Positions 29,644 through 38,570 are shown, counted from the stretch's first letter. The stretch: DNA of 64,000 nt from DASVTU01 sp036387415 (GCA_036387415.1 DASVTU010000039.1:930001-994000), one strand, 5' to 3'. Notes: a model not told the origin generated them from the letters alone. Numbers and translations are program-made.

Positions 29644-30188
29644 TTCGTTCGCCTGAGTCGTGCGCGCCGTGCGTCGCGTTCCTCGACGAGTTCGGCGGGC
29701 GCAAGCGTCTGTCCGAGTCGCCAGACGAAATCCATCTCCGATTGAATGGTCTTGAAGGCGAGCCGCGCCTCGAAGATGAGAAGGATGCTGCCGTAAAAGA
29801 GAAAGAGCGCGCCGATGAGTCCGGTGAGGACGGGCAGCCAACTGTAACGCGCCACATCGGTCGCGGCGGCGAGACCGATGGCGACCGACGTGGCGACGAA
29901 GATGCCAAGCGCAAGATAGAAGATGGTCATGCAGCGTTGCAAGAGACGTGCGCGCGAAGTGAGTTTATCCAACTGGTCGAACATCATGGCGCGTCTCTCC
30001 TCAAACAACTCCAACTGCGATTCGCCATGCGCCAATTCCTCAAAGCGTTCGAGCAGAACACGCACGCGGTCAACCACTCGACCGAGACGCACCGAAGTCG
30101 AAAGGATGAGCGTGCCGCAGGCCGAGATGAGCACGGCGGGCGTAATCATGGCCGTCAGAATGGCTAAAGCTGAAGAGAATCCATCCAT
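29640..30188 (-). CDS. DUF2721 membrane protein
   Basis: 182 residues with an N-terminal membrane helix (about 5-30, containing ITPAVLISACGTLILS), a charged helical middle with RLGRVVDRVRVLLERFEEL, and two closely spaced helices near 85-135. This layout and the ISACGTLILSTSVRLGRVVDR stretch match DUF2721 proteins, of unknown function. Translationally coupled (ATGA) to the radical SAM gene downstream. Confidence 0.8.
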   Translation of the reverse strand: MDGFSSALAILTAMITPAVLISACGTLILSTSVRLGRVVDRVRVLLERFEELAHGESQLELFEERRAMMFDQLDKLTSRARLLQRCMTIFYLALGIFVATSVAIGLAAATDVARYSWLPVLTGLIGALFLFYGSILLIFEARLAFKTIQSEMDFVWRLGQTLAPAELVEERDARRARLRRTK

Positions 30189-30209
30189 ATTTTTCGCGCG
30201 TGAAAGTTA

Positions 30210-30239
30210 TTTATAACGGCTCAAGGCGCTCGCTCGCAA
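30210..30239 (-). promoter_or_regulatory. candidate sigma-70 promoter for the DUF2721 operon
   Basis: Minus strand: TTGCGA (30234-30239), 18 bases, TATAAA (30210-30215), giving a start close to the ATG at 30188. It would drive the DUF2721, radical SAM, small membrane protein and peroxiredoxin genes. Confidence 0.5.
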
Positions 30240-30484
30240 CCGTCTGCGCGCGGCGGCGTACGCTTACGTCGTTCGTATCGCACGCGGCTCGCTGTCGTCT
30301 CGCGTTGTATCTCGCATGCGATTCGATTTTTTTTGAGAGACATCAATGAAAGTGTGGTTCGCAAGCGTCAAAGTTATGATATTCTCCGCCGCAACGCATA
30401 CGGTTTTCGTGAAGTATGAAGACAACGCTTTTGACGACCTCAATCGAACGAGGTTTTTGACCACTCACAAAGGAGCATAAGGTG

Positions 30485-31921
30485 ATGTCTACGAGGGATG
30501 ATGAAGGCGACCGACAACGGGATGACGAAACCGGCATGAACGAAGCCGACTCAGCAGGCGCGGGTGCTGCTGGTGGAGGGACGGGCGGCGGCGGTGGCGA
30601 TGAAGGCGACGATTCAAACGTCGCAGCCGGAACCGCTTCCGACGTGTTCACAGATGAAGGCGGCAGCAGCGGCGGCAGCGGCTCGCACGGCGGTCAGGCC
30701 ATCGGTCGCAACGTCGGCATGGGCGGCGGCGGTGGTGGCGGTAGTGATGACGATGAGGGCGGCGCAACGAGTGGCGGCGCAGCAGGTGGCTCCTCCGGTG
30801 GTGGAGGCTACAGCGAGCGCGAGAGCAGCGACCCGTCTCTCTTCGCAAGCCCCGGCGATAACATCTCTAGCGGCGGCGGTGGTGGCGGCGCAAGCAAAGG
30901 TGGCGGTGGCGGCGCGACGAAGGGCGGTGGCGCGGCCAAAGGCGGCTCGTCAAATAAGGGTGGCGGCTCGAAAGGCGGCGCAGCCTCGAAAGGCGGCGGC
31001 GGTAGTCGCGGTGCTGGCGCGGGTGCGAGTGGCGGCGCAAGCAAAGGCGGCGCTGGCAGTGGCACGACGACAGGCGGCGGCGGTGGCGCTGGCAAAGGTG
31101 GAGGCACTAGCAAAGGTGGAAGCGCTGGCAAAGGCGGCGCATCCAAAGGCAGCGGCGCTGGCACGCGTGGTTATAGTTGGACAGGCACGCTCACCGAGAC
31201 GGATGGCGCTACCAAAGGTGGAACGAAAGGTGGCGGCGCGGCCAGTAAGGGCGACGCGAGCAAAGGCGGCGCGAGCCGTGGTGGTGCTGCTGCTGGCAAA
31301 GGTGGTGGCGGCGCGTCGAAGAAGGGTGGAACGGGCGGCGCGGGTGGTGGCAGAGGCGGCGCAGGCGGTGGTTCAGGTAGAGGAGGCGGCGCTGCTGGCG
31401 GTGGTGGCAGCAAAGGCGGCGCGTCCAAGAAGGGCGGCGCTACTAAAGGTGCCGGCGGCGGCGCGCGTCAAGGTACTGGTGGTGGCGGTGGTTCTGCCAA
31501 AGGCGGCTCCAAGAAAGGCGGGGCTGGCAAAGGCGGCGGACGTGCCGTTATCCTTCCGGGTTCCCCGGCACGCGGCGGTGGTGCTGCTGGTGGCGCTGGT
31601 AGCAAAGGCGCGTCTAAGAAAGGCGGCGCGTCGAAGGGCGGCGCGGCAGGTCGCGGCGGCGCAACCAAGAAGGGCAGCGCGGGCAAGAGCGGCGGTGGCG
31701 GCTCACGCGCTCTCGCAACCAGTTATCAGGGCGGTAAGAAAGCCGGTGGCGGCAAAGGCGGCGGCACGACTAAAGGCGGCGCTGGCGGCGGTAAAAAAGG
31801 CGCGTCCAAGAAGGGCGGCGGAAGCGGCGGCGGTCAGGGTCGCGGCGGCTCGAAGGGTGGCGGCTCGAAGAAAGGCGGCGGTGGTGGTAGTAAAGGCGGT
31901 AGCCGCAAAGGAGGAGGCTAG
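30485..31921 (+). CDS. Gly/Lys-repeat low-complexity protein, ends at an amber codon
   Basis: 478 residues from the ATG at 30485 (AAGGAG 10 bases upstream; an in-frame GTG at 30482 is also possible). The first 110 residues are acidic and Gly-rich (MSTRDDEGDRQRDDETG). The rest is an irregular array of SKGG, KKGG, AKGG and GGG units, strongly basic, with a few non-repetitive islands (RGYSWTGTLTETDG, RAVILPGSPARG, RALATSYQGG). There is no signal peptide, cysteine or recognised domain. Such sequence is expected to be disordered; phase-separating, nucleic-acid- or polyphosphate-binding, or matrix roles are all conceivable and none is shown. It ends at TAG (31919-31921), after which the same frame continues with plausible protein. 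A similar short gene follows at 32153. Confidence 0.75.
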   Translation: MSTRDDEGDRQRDDETGMNEADSAGAGAAGGGTGGGGGDEGDDSNVAAGTASDVFTDEGGSSGGSGSHGGQAIGRNVGMGGGGGGGSDDDEGGATSGGAAGGSSGGGGYSERESSDPSLFASPGDNISSGGGGGGASKGGGGGATKGGGAAKGGSSNKGGGSKGGAASKGGGGSRGAGAGASGGASKGGAGSGTTTGGGGGAGKGGGTSKGGSAGKGGASKGSGAGTRGYSWTGTLTETDGATKGGTKGGGAASKGDASKGGASRGGAAAGKGGGGASKKGGTGGAGGGRGGAGGGSGRGGGAAGGGGSKGGASKKGGATKGAGGGARQGTGGGGGSAKGGSKKGGAGKGGGRAVILPGSPARGGGAAGGAGSKGASKKGGASKGGAAGRGGATKKGSAGKSGGGGSRALATSYQGGKKAGGGKGGGTTKGGAGGGKKGASKKGGGSGGGQGRGGSKGGGSKKGGGGGSKGGSRKGGG

Positions 31922-32056
31922 TCGGGCAGTAACGCAAACGACCTAGCCACGAAAGCTGCTGAAACTGTCGGTCGTACTGCCGGACGAGTCGCGGCGGTCG
32001 TCGGCAACATGATTGGAACGCTCACGGGAGCCAGTAAGAAATCGCGCAGGAGTTGA
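31922..32056 (+). other. in-frame 44-codon extension after the amber stop
   Basis: Directly after TAG the same frame stays open for 44 codons to a TGA at 32054-32056. The peptide (SGSNANDLATKAAETVGR, then TAGRVAAVVGNMIGTLTGAS, ending KKSRRS) is non-repetitive. It has regular GxxxG spacing of a glycine zipper and a basic tail. It has no start codon or ribosome site of its own apart from an internal ATG near its end. It looks like the true C-terminus of the Gly/Lys-repeat protein, reached by readthrough or separated by a nonsense change or a sequencing error. Confidence 0.6.
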
Positions 32057-32099
32057 ACCGACCGAAGATGCATTCAGGTCAAATCCAAACCATCAACCC

Positions 32100-32129
32100 T
32101 CACAGACCTCGCCCCGGCGGGGTCTGTGT
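32100..32129 (+). terminator. strong hairpin between the two Gly/Lys-repeat genes
   Basis: CACAGACCTCGCC pairs with GGCGGGGTCTGTG with one wobble, followed by TCTTTAA. It lies 44 bases past the extension's TGA and about 25 bases before the next ribosome site, so it probably ends or attenuates the first transcript. The T tract is short. Confidence 0.5.
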
Positions 32130-32152
32130 CTTTAACTTCAAAGGAGCTACGA

Positions 32153-32572
32153 ATGACTGAACGAGATTCCGAAGGCACCATCAAGCAAAACATCTGCACC
32201 ACCGACGGCGTAGACGCCGAAGCGCGTCTCACGCATAGCGCCGGAAGCGTCGCACACTTCACGCTTGTCGAATCGAGAGGCGCAAAGAAAGGCGGCTCCA
32301 AAAAAGGCGGCTCGAAGAAGGGCGGCTCCAAAAAAGGTGGCGGCTCCAAAGGTGGTAGCAAGAAGGGCGGCGGCGGTGGCTCGAAAGGCGGCGGGTCTAA
32401 GAAAGGTGGTTCAAAGGGTGGCGGCTCGAAGAAGGGCGGCGGTTCCAAAGGCGGCGCGAAGAAAGGCGCGTCGAAGAAGGGCGGAGCAGGCGGCGCGTCC
32501 AAGAAAGGTGCTGGCAAGAAGGGCGCAAGCAAGAAGGCGCGACCGAGGCCGAGCGCTATTTTCTATGACTAA
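32153..32572 (+). CDS. Lys/Gly-repeat basic protein
   Basis: 139 residues from the ATG at 32153 (AAGGAG 7 bases upstream). The first 52 residues are ordinary (MTERDSEGTIKQNICTTDG, HSAGSVAHFTLVESRG). They are followed by about 75 residues of SKKGG/SKGGG/AKKG repeats and a short end, RPRPSAIFYD. The N-terminus resembles that of the larger neighbour (M-S/T-x-R-D-x-E-G), so the two are probably related. Very high Lys content without a signal peptide suggests binding to a polyanion such as DNA, RNA or polyphosphate, comparable in composition to histone H1-like bacterial tails; this is inference from composition only. Confidence 0.75.
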   Translation: MTERDSEGTIKQNICTTDGVDAEARLTHSAGSVAHFTLVESRGAKKGGSKKGGSKKGGSKKGGGSKGGSKKGGGGGSKGGGSKKGGSKGGGSKKGGGSKGGAKKGASKKGGAGGASKKGAGKKGASKKARPRPSAIFYD

Positions 32573-32668
32573 TGCCGTGTTCGGATAGCACGACGACAAC
32601 TGACGGGCGATAAGCGACGCATAAGCCATGCCGCCTATCGTCCGTCTTTGTTATTTATCAAAGCCTCT

Positions 32669-33598
32669 ATGCGCCTCTGGCTTTCCAAAAACAGCGAAGT
32701 GCCTCTGCGCGAACAACTGACGACGCAGATTCTATTCGGCATCGTCAGCGACGATTTGAAGCCGGGTGAGCGTCTGCCGAGCACGCGCGAACTCGCACGC
32801 CGTTTTCGCGTCCATTCAAACACCATCAGCGCCGCCTACCGTGAACTGGCGCGACGCGGCTGGCTCGAATTTCGCAAAGGGAGCGGCGTCTATGTCCGCG
32901 CTCTCCGCCGCGACGACCAAGACCACGTTACCGCAACACTCGAACCGCAACTCGAACTCGACCGTTTAATCTCCGTCTTCCTCCGCCACGCGCGCCACGG
33001 CGGTTTCTCGCTCGCCGAAATCCAGACCCGCATCAAACACTGGCTCGAACTCCAACCACCAGACCACTTCCTCGTCATCGAACCCGACGCCGAACTCCGC
33101 CGCATCCTCGTCGCGGAAATCACCGAAGCGACGCATTTCCTGACACGCGGCGCGAGCCTCGAAGACTATGCTGCCAACCCGCATCTACTGACCGGCGCGG
33201 CGACGCTCGCGTTGTACGCGCAGGCCGAGCGCGTGCGCGCCCTGTTGCCGCGAGATGCCGACCCCATCCTTCTCCACGCGCGCTCCGTGCCCGACGAGAT
33301 GCGCGGCGCAAAACCGCCTCCGCCCGACGCGCTCGTCGCCGTCGTCTCGCGTTGGCCTGAATTTCTCCACTGGTCGCGCGTCATGCTCGTCGCAGCAGGC
33401 TTAGACCCCTCCGCGCTCAGTTTCCGAGATGCACGCGAACGCGCATGGCAGAAGGGCTTGCGCGCCGCCGCACTCGTCATCACCGACGCACTCACCGCCG
33501 CCCAACTTCCCACCGACATCAACCCGCGCGTCTTCCACATCATCGCCGACGCCTCGCTCGACGAACTCCGCGCCTTCGTCGAACAAACGAAACTGTAG
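32669..33598 (+). CDS. GntR-family transcriptional regulator with unassigned C-terminal domain
   Basis: 309 residues from the ATG at 32669. The first 75 residues are a GntR winged helix (VPLREQLTTQILFGIVSDDL, GERLPSTRELARRFRVHSNT, ELARRGWLEFRKGSGVYV), closest to the YtrA/MocR type. The remaining 230 residues are not the PLP aminotransferase fold of MocR proteins, since no SxxK lysine motif is visible. They include a helical segment and two alpha/beta stretches (HFLVIEPDAELRRILVAEI, PDALVAVVSRWPEFLHWSR), perhaps a periplasmic-binding-like or receiver-like effector fold. Targets unknown; the flanking DUF2339 and Gly/Lys genes are candidates. Confidence 0.8.
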   Translation: MRLWLSKNSEVPLREQLTTQILFGIVSDDLKPGERLPSTRELARRFRVHSNTISAAYRELARRGWLEFRKGSGVYVRALRRDDQDHVTATLEPQLELDRLISVFLRHARHGGFSLAEIQTRIKHWLELQPPDHFLVIEPDAELRRILVAEITEATHFLTRGASLEDYAANPHLLTGAATLALYAQAERVRALLPRDADPILLHARSVPDEMRGAKPPPPDALVAVVSRWPEFLHWSRVMLVAAGLDPSALSFRDARERAWQKGLRAAALVITDALTAAQLPTDINPRVFHIIADASLDELRAFVEQTKL

Positions 33599-33602
33599 CC
33601 CG

Positions 33603-33757
33603 AAGCTAGAATTCAGAAGCCAGAATCAAACGCCACGACGCTTTCGTCCAACCCGTCGAATCTCTCATCTCGTCGTTCTTCTTCGCACTCCTATTTCGGC
33701 TCCCGAAGATTGGTTCTTTCAATCCGCATTCCGCATTCCGAAATCCGCATTTCTTTG
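33603..33757. repeat. GCATTCC-type heptamer repeats
   Basis: GAAGCTAGAATTCAGAAGCC near 33603 and ATCCGCATTCCGCATTCCGA near 33722 carry tandem 7-base units. The second block is the same family as at 13011 and 41393. An apparent upstream start of the next gene would translate it and is therefore rejected. Confidence 0.6.
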
Positions 33758-33841
33758 TGCCTCAATCCGGTCTACAATCTCTGCCGGACAAAGAGGTGGC
33801 GGCAGCGATTCAGATTCCCCAAACCTGCGGGCGGAGAATTT

Positions 33842-36421
33842 ATGACTGAAGACGAGTCTTCGCAAAACTCTCTCGACCAACTTATCGGGCGACTCGACAA
33901 GTTGGAGAATGCCTTACGCGCGCAGACCGCGCGGCTTCATCAAATCGAGCAATATCTCAGCCTCGCCGCCTACACGCCCGAAGCGGAAACCGACGCACAT
34001 CACTCCCGCGCCGTGCACGAACCCTCCGCCACTTCCGCGACAAACGAACCAGCCACGCCAAACCCCGTCGCATCTTCGACACCATCCCCTTCATCATCAA
34101 CCAACGTCTCCCCGTCATCCGTCGACGCTTCTTCTTCATCAGCCAACGCTTCTTCGTCGGCAACCAACGTTTCTTCATCCTCAAACGCAGGCGCAGCGCC
34201 TTCGCCTTCCGGCACACGCGAAACGACTAACTCGCGCACGCAAGCGACGACGGGCGCACGCGCGCATCACGACGCGGGCGCACACACACGACAGCAGGGA
34301 ACGGCGACAGCAGCGACGCGCGTCGCGGGAGTGCGCGTACCGGAAGCGAAGAAGTTATTCGATTTGGAAATGTTCTTTGGTGGCAACGTGGCGGCGTGGG
34401 CTGGCATTATCGCGGCTTGCGTCGGCGTCGCGTTTTTTCTGAAACATGCTTTTGAAAAGGGATGGATTGGCCCGTCGGGGCGTGTGTTGCTCGGCGCGGC
34501 GGCGGGCGTCGGCGTGCTGGCGCTCGGCGAACGCCTGCGCGCGAAGGGCTTGCGTCAGTATGCCTACGTCTTATCCGGCGGCGGCATCCTCATCCTGTAC
34601 CTGTCGATTTACGCCGCTTACGGTTTTTATCAACTAATCAATCAGCCGTTCGCCTTCCTCTTGATGATGGCCGTGACGGCGACCGCCGTGCTTCTCTCGG
34701 CGCGATACGACGCGCTGCCGATTGCGTTTCTCGGTCTCGTCGGCGGCTTCCTGACGCCCGTTCTCCTCTCGACGGGCAGAGATAATCAGGCCGCACTCTT
34801 TAGCTACATCGCGCTCCTCGACGCGGGCGTGCTTGCGCTCGCCTATCTCAAACGCTGGCGTAGTCTCTACTACTCGTCGTTCGCCGCGACGCTTCTGATG
34901 ATTCTCGGTTGGGCGACGATTCATTACACCGCAGAGAAGTTTTGGCTCACATTCTTTTTCATCTCACTCTTTTTCATTCTCTTTTCGCTGCTCGCTATCG
35001 TTCACAACGTCCTGCCACGGCGACATGCACAGTGGCTCGACATCACACTGATTGTCTCCAACGCGACCTTCTACTTCACTTCGGGATACGCGTTGCTCGA
35101 CAACGTGGGCTACGAACGGATGCTCGGCTCGTTTGCGCTCGTCGTCTCGGCCTTCTACATCCTGCTTTACTATGCGGCGTGGAGTCGTCATCGTGCCGAC
35201 AGGCTGTTGATTTATAGCTTGCTCGGCGCGGCGATTACTTTTTTCACCGTCGCCATCGCGATACAGTTGGAGCAGCAATGGGTGACGATTGGTTGGGCGG
35301 CGGAAGCGGCGTTGCTGACGTGGATTGGCCTGCGCTCCGAGACGGACGCGCCGAGACATGCCTCGCTGGTGGTTTTCCTTGCCGCCGTCGCACACTGGTT
35401 TGCACTCGACGTTCACAGCTTCTCTCCTTACACGGGCAGCATGCCGCTTTTCAACCCGCGTGCCGCTTCGTGTGCCGCGCTCGTCGGCGCGTGTGCTTTC
35501 ATCGTGTGGCTCTATCGTCACAGCGGCGCGAGGGTCGCGGAAGACGAACGCGCGATGCTCACGACGGCCTTAGTGCTCGCGGGCAATCTCCTCGCCTTCG
35601 TGTTGCTGTCGCTCGACGTGAACGACTATTTCGAGCGACAGAAAGAGTTGTCGGGCGGTCGCACGACGACGGGCGCAGACGGCGCGTGGGAACGACTGGA
35701 AAACTCAAGGCAGTTTGCGTTGACGGTGTTGTGGACATTTTACGCGACGGCGGCGCTCGTCGTTGGCGTCGTGCGACGCTTGAGGCCGCTCCGCATCGCC
35801 GCGCTCGGACTGCTGGCGTGCGTCGTTATCAAATTGCTTGCCTTTGACATCCGCTTCTACGATGCGTCGTGGCACACGCCGCTCGTCAATCAGACCTTCG
35901 CCGCGTTCCTCCTCGTCGTCGTCGCGCTCGCCTTCGCCGCGACCTTCTACGCACGCGCAGACGACCGACGCATCGACCTCGACGAGCGCGAGGTAGTTTT
36001 GCCCGTCATGCTTGTCGCGGCCAATCTTCTCGCGTTGGTTGCGCTGAGCGCGGAAACGAGCGGTTATTTTGGAAGACGAATCGGGTCCGCAACTGCCGCC
36101 GACGCCGCTTCGCCGCCGGGCGCTTTGCGCGACCTCGAACTCGCGCAGCAACTCTCGCTCTCGATTATCTGGATGCTTTACGCTGGAGCGATGTTGGCTT
36201 TCGGCCACCTGCGTCGCAATCGACTGTTGCGCGTGATGGCGCTCCTCTTGTTGGGTCTCACGACGCTGAAAGTATTTTTCTGGGACTTGTCTTCGCTCGA
36301 CCGCATTTATCGCATCATCTCCTTCATCGTGCTCGGACTGATTCTGCTCGCCGTCTCCTACGTCTACCAAAAAAGCCAGCAGCGAGAACGCGCGACGGAG
36401 GCTGAAGCGGAGAGCGGTTGA
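33842..36421 (+). CDS. DUF2339 polytopic membrane protein
   Basis: 859 residues from the ATG at 33842 (GGAG just upstream). A short coiled coil at about 12-40 (LIGRLDKLENALRAQTARLH) is followed by a long Ser/Thr/Ala-rich linker (about 55-170). Then come more than twenty membrane helices beginning with FFGGNVAAWAGIIAACVGVAFFLKHA, the signature start of DUF2339. Function unknown for the family; the arrangement suggests a large multi-spanning envelope protein with a cytoplasmic N-terminal coil. It continues to near residue 845 with helices and ends in a charged tail. Confidence 0.88.
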   Translation: MTEDESSQNSLDQLIGRLDKLENALRAQTARLHQIEQYLSLAAYTPEAETDAHHSRAVHEPSATSATNEPATPNPVASSTPSPSSSTNVSPSSVDASSSSANASSSATNVSSSSNAGAAPSPSGTRETTNSRTQATTGARAHHDAGAHTRQQGTATAATRVAGVRVPEAKKLFDLEMFFGGNVAAWAGIIAACVGVAFFLKHAFEKGWIGPSGRVLLGAAAGVGVLALGERLRAKGLRQYAYVLSGGGILILYLSIYAAYGFYQLINQPFAFLLMMAVTATAVLLSARYDALPIAFLGLVGGFLTPVLLSTGRDNQAALFSYIALLDAGVLALAYLKRWRSLYYSSFAATLLMILGWATIHYTAEKFWLTFFFISLFFILFSLLAIVHNVLPRRHAQWLDITLIVSNATFYFTSGYALLDNVGYERMLGSFALVVSAFYILLYYAAWSRHRADRLLIYSLLGAAITFFTVAIAIQLEQQWVTIGWAAEAALLTWIGLRSETDAPRHASLVVFLAAVAHWFALDVHSFSPYTGSMPLFNPRAASCAALVGACAFIVWLYRHSGARVAEDERAMLTTALVLAGNLLAFVLLSLDVNDYFERQKELSGGRTTTGADGAWERLENSRQFALTVLWTFYATAALVVGVVRRLRPLRIAALGLLACVVIKLLAFDIRFYDASWHTPLVNQTFAAFLLVVVALAFAATFYARADDRRIDLDEREVVLPVMLVAANLLALVALSAETSGYFGRRIGSATAADAASPPGALRDLELAQQLSLSIIWMLYAGAMLAFGHLRRNRLLRVMALLLLGLTTLKVFFWDLSSLDRIYRIISFIVLGLILLAVSYVYQKSQQRERATEAEAESG

Positions 36422-36898
36422 CGTTTGGAGAGACGAAAAACGCGGCGGTCGTGACATGACAGAGTTCACTGAAACGATTCGGCGCCCGTTCTTCATTCGT
36501 CTGCCACCGCCGGGACGCCGCGACACAGGCGCGGCGTTCATCTGGAATTCGCCGCCGAACCGCTCCCCGGCGGACTCCGTTGGCGCACAAGTTAGACTTC
36601 CGTAGACGCTTCACAAACCACTGCGCGACACACGACGCCGCACGCGCCCGACTTGTGTGATGGAATTTTTCACGTCGCATTCCACTTTATTTGTGATATA
36701 GATTTTCCGCACTTCTTGACATACGCGGTCGGCGGAAAGGCTGCGTTTTTTGAGCCACGTCAGACGGCATCGTTCCAGCCTCTCGACTCTGCATAACCGT
36801 GCTCGCAAACCCAAACCCTCGAAGTCGAAATCCTGTCGGCTCGTCACAGGAAGAATTTCGTCAAGTTAAAAGTCGCTAAAGGAAAAGGAGAAACCCCT
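36422..36898. other. 477-base gap, no gene seen
   Basis: I find no supported gene. A TTGACA at 36716-36721 lacks a -10 at suitable spacing. The end carries AAGGAG (36885-36890) for the gene at 36899. Confidence 0.5.
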
Positions 36899-37954
36899 AT
36901 GCTGCTCGGCTCAACGATTCTCGAAGTCGCTATCGGAATGATTTTCGTTTACCTGCTGATGAGCCTGTTGTGTTCGGCGGTCAACGAGTACATCGAGTCC
37001 AAGCTCAACAACCGCGCCAAAGATTTAGAGCGAGGCATCCGTCTACTGCTCAACGACCCCAAACCCGGAGATGCGCGCGGCAACGATAACGCATCACAGC
37101 CAAGCGGACTGGCCGGGATGTTATACGGTCATCCGCTCGTCAAAGCCCTCTACCGCGATGCCAACCGTCTTCCCTCTTACATTCCCTCGCGCACCTTCGC
37201 GCTCGCTCTCTGGAACATGGCGACCACCTCCGCCGAAGGCTCAGGCGCAGCGGGCGTCACGACCAACCTGCAAACCATCCGCGCCACAGTCGCCGCGAGA
37301 GTTCCCGACGAGGAGGTCAAGCGTGCGCTTCTCACGTTGATTGACGAAGCGGGCAACGACATTGAGAAGGCGCGCAAGAACATCGAAGACTGGTACGACG
37401 CCGCGATGGATAGAGTCTCCGGTTGGTACAAGCGACGCGTGCAGTACATTCTGCTCGCCATCGGTTTCATCGTCTCCATCGCTATCAACGCCGACACCAT
37501 CACCATCGGCAAGGCGCTCGCCTCCGACGGCACACTACGCAGCGCCGTCGTCGCCTCCGCCGAAGCCGCCGCGCTCAATCCTCAACCGGACGACCCCAAC
37601 CAAACGCCCGAAGAAAAGATTGAAGCCACGCGCGCACAACTCTATCAACTAGGTCTTCCCATCGGTTGGGCGTTTGACAAAGACTACACACAAGACCCGC
37701 GCGGCGTGCCGCAAGATTTCAGGGGTGACGGCGTGTTTGGTTGGCTGCTACTCAAGCTCTTCGGACTCGCGCTCACCGGACTCGCCATCTCGCAAGGCGC
37801 GCCTTTCTGGTTCGACCTCCTCAACAAGTTCATGGTCATCCGTTCGACCGTCAAGCCGAGCGAAAAGAGTCAGAACCAGCCCTCCAAAGACAAACCCGCG
37901 CCCCGCACCGAAATCGAGCGCAGGCCAAACGAGGAAGAAGAAGGAAACGTATAA
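36899..37954 (+). CDS. membrane protein of unknown function
   Basis: 351 residues, start supported by AAGGAG 8 bases upstream. The N-terminal membrane helix (about 5-27) leads into VNEYIESKLNNRAKDLERGI. A soluble helical region follows to about 175, then a second helix (about 180-200, QYILLAIGFIVSIAINADTI), a loop with a Pro-rich stretch, and a third hydrophobic segment near 278-300. The tail is charged (ERRPNEEEEGNV). The opening MSLLCSAVNEYIES is reminiscent of a hypothetical family common in soil bacteria. No function known. Confidence 0.75.
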   Translation: MLLGSTILEVAIGMIFVYLLMSLLCSAVNEYIESKLNNRAKDLERGIRLLLNDPKPGDARGNDNASQPSGLAGMLYGHPLVKALYRDANRLPSYIPSRTFALALWNMATTSAEGSGAAGVTTNLQTIRATVAARVPDEEVKRALLTLIDEAGNDIEKARKNIEDWYDAAMDRVSGWYKRRVQYILLAIGFIVSIAINADTITIGKALASDGTLRSAVVASAEAAALNPQPDDPNQTPEEKIEATRAQLYQLGLPIGWAFDKDYTQDPRGVPQDFRGDGVFGWLLLKLFGLALTGLAISQGAPFWFDLLNKFMVIRSTVKPSEKSQNQPSKDKPAPRTEIERRPNEEEEGNV

Positions 37955-38108
37955 AGCAGTAAGTAGTAAGCGGTAAGCGGTGAGCAGTAAGCAAAGAGCA
38001 GTAGGCAGTCAAAACATAAATCTCCTTTATGCTTTGACTGCCTACTGCTCTCTACTCTAAACAGCGTCTTGCTTTTACTGCTTACCGCTCACTGCTTACT
38101 GCTCACTG
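37955..38108. repeat. GCAGTAAG-type heptamer repeats, long inverted pair
   Basis: AGCAGTAAGTAGTAAGCGGT and related units (37955-38010) face TGCTTACCGCTCACTGCTTA units (38072-38104), with a central inverted block GGCAGTCAAA...TTTGACTGCC. The right end enters the DUF962 gene and supplies its last residues and stop. Confidence 0.75.
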
Positions 38109-38427
38109 TCCGTTCGATTTCGGCGTTCATGCGTCCGGCGAGCATGAGTGCGAGCATCTTGTAGTCGGCGATGAACGACCAGAGCGGATAACGAAAACTG
38201 GCGGGCTTGTTGTGTTCGATGAAGAAATGGCTGACCCACGCCGCGCCGTAGCCGGGCACGAAAGCGAGCGGCGCGAGCCACCAACGCCCGCTCACCACGA
38301 ACGCAACGAGCAGCAGCGTGCCCGTGACGGTTCCTATCGCATGGAGGGCGCGCGTCCCCGGCTTGCTGTGCTCCGACACATAGAACGGCCAAAACTCCGC
38401 GAAAGAATTCAACTCTTCCTGTGCCAT
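38089..38427 (-). CDS. DUF962 / Mpo1-like membrane protein
   Basis: 112 residues from the ATG at 38427; longer frames upstream would translate heptamer repeats. FAEFWPFYVSEHSKPGTRALH and GYGAAWVSHFFIEHNKPASF are the two conserved histidine-bearing stretches of DUF962/Mpo1 proteins. In yeast, Mpo1 is an Fe(II)-dependent dioxygenase acting on 2-hydroxy fatty acids; the bacterial function is unproven. Two to three membrane helices are seen. The C-terminal TVSSKQ and stop are encoded by the intergenic repeat. Confidence 0.82.
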   Translation of the reverse strand: MAQEELNSFAEFWPFYVSEHSKPGTRALHAIGTVTGTLLLVAFVVSGRWWLAPLAFVPGYGAAWVSHFFIEHNKPASFRYPLWSFIADYKMLALMLAGRMNAEIERTVSSKQ

Positions 38428-38439
38428 TTCTTCAACTCC

Positions 38440-38570
38440 TTCGAGCAGAGGCCAGAGGCCGGAGGTCAGAGTCCAGATAAAAGATAAGATGTAAGAATCG
38501 TGCTTTTCACTGACCCCTAGCCCCTGACCTCCGACCTCTAAATTTTTGACCTCTGACCTCCGGCCTCTCA
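38440..38570. repeat. GGTCAGAG-type heptamer repeats, inverted pair
   Basis: GAGGCCAGAGGCCGGAGGTC near 38450 faces CCCTGACCTCCGACCTCTAA and TGACCTCTGACCTCCGGCCT (38516-38565). The right end touches the stop of the aldo/keto reductase gene. Confidence 0.7.

Noticed and set aside
30564..31946. 460-codon frame overlapping the Gly/Lys-repeat gene
   Set aside because: Open only because the repeat DNA lacks stops. Its product is an Ala/Val/Arg-rich string with no start signal, while the chosen frame has a ribosome site and ordinary N-terminus.
36716..36744. promoter from TTGACA at 36716
   Set aside because: No acceptable -10 at 16-18 bases; the sequence there is GGCTGC.
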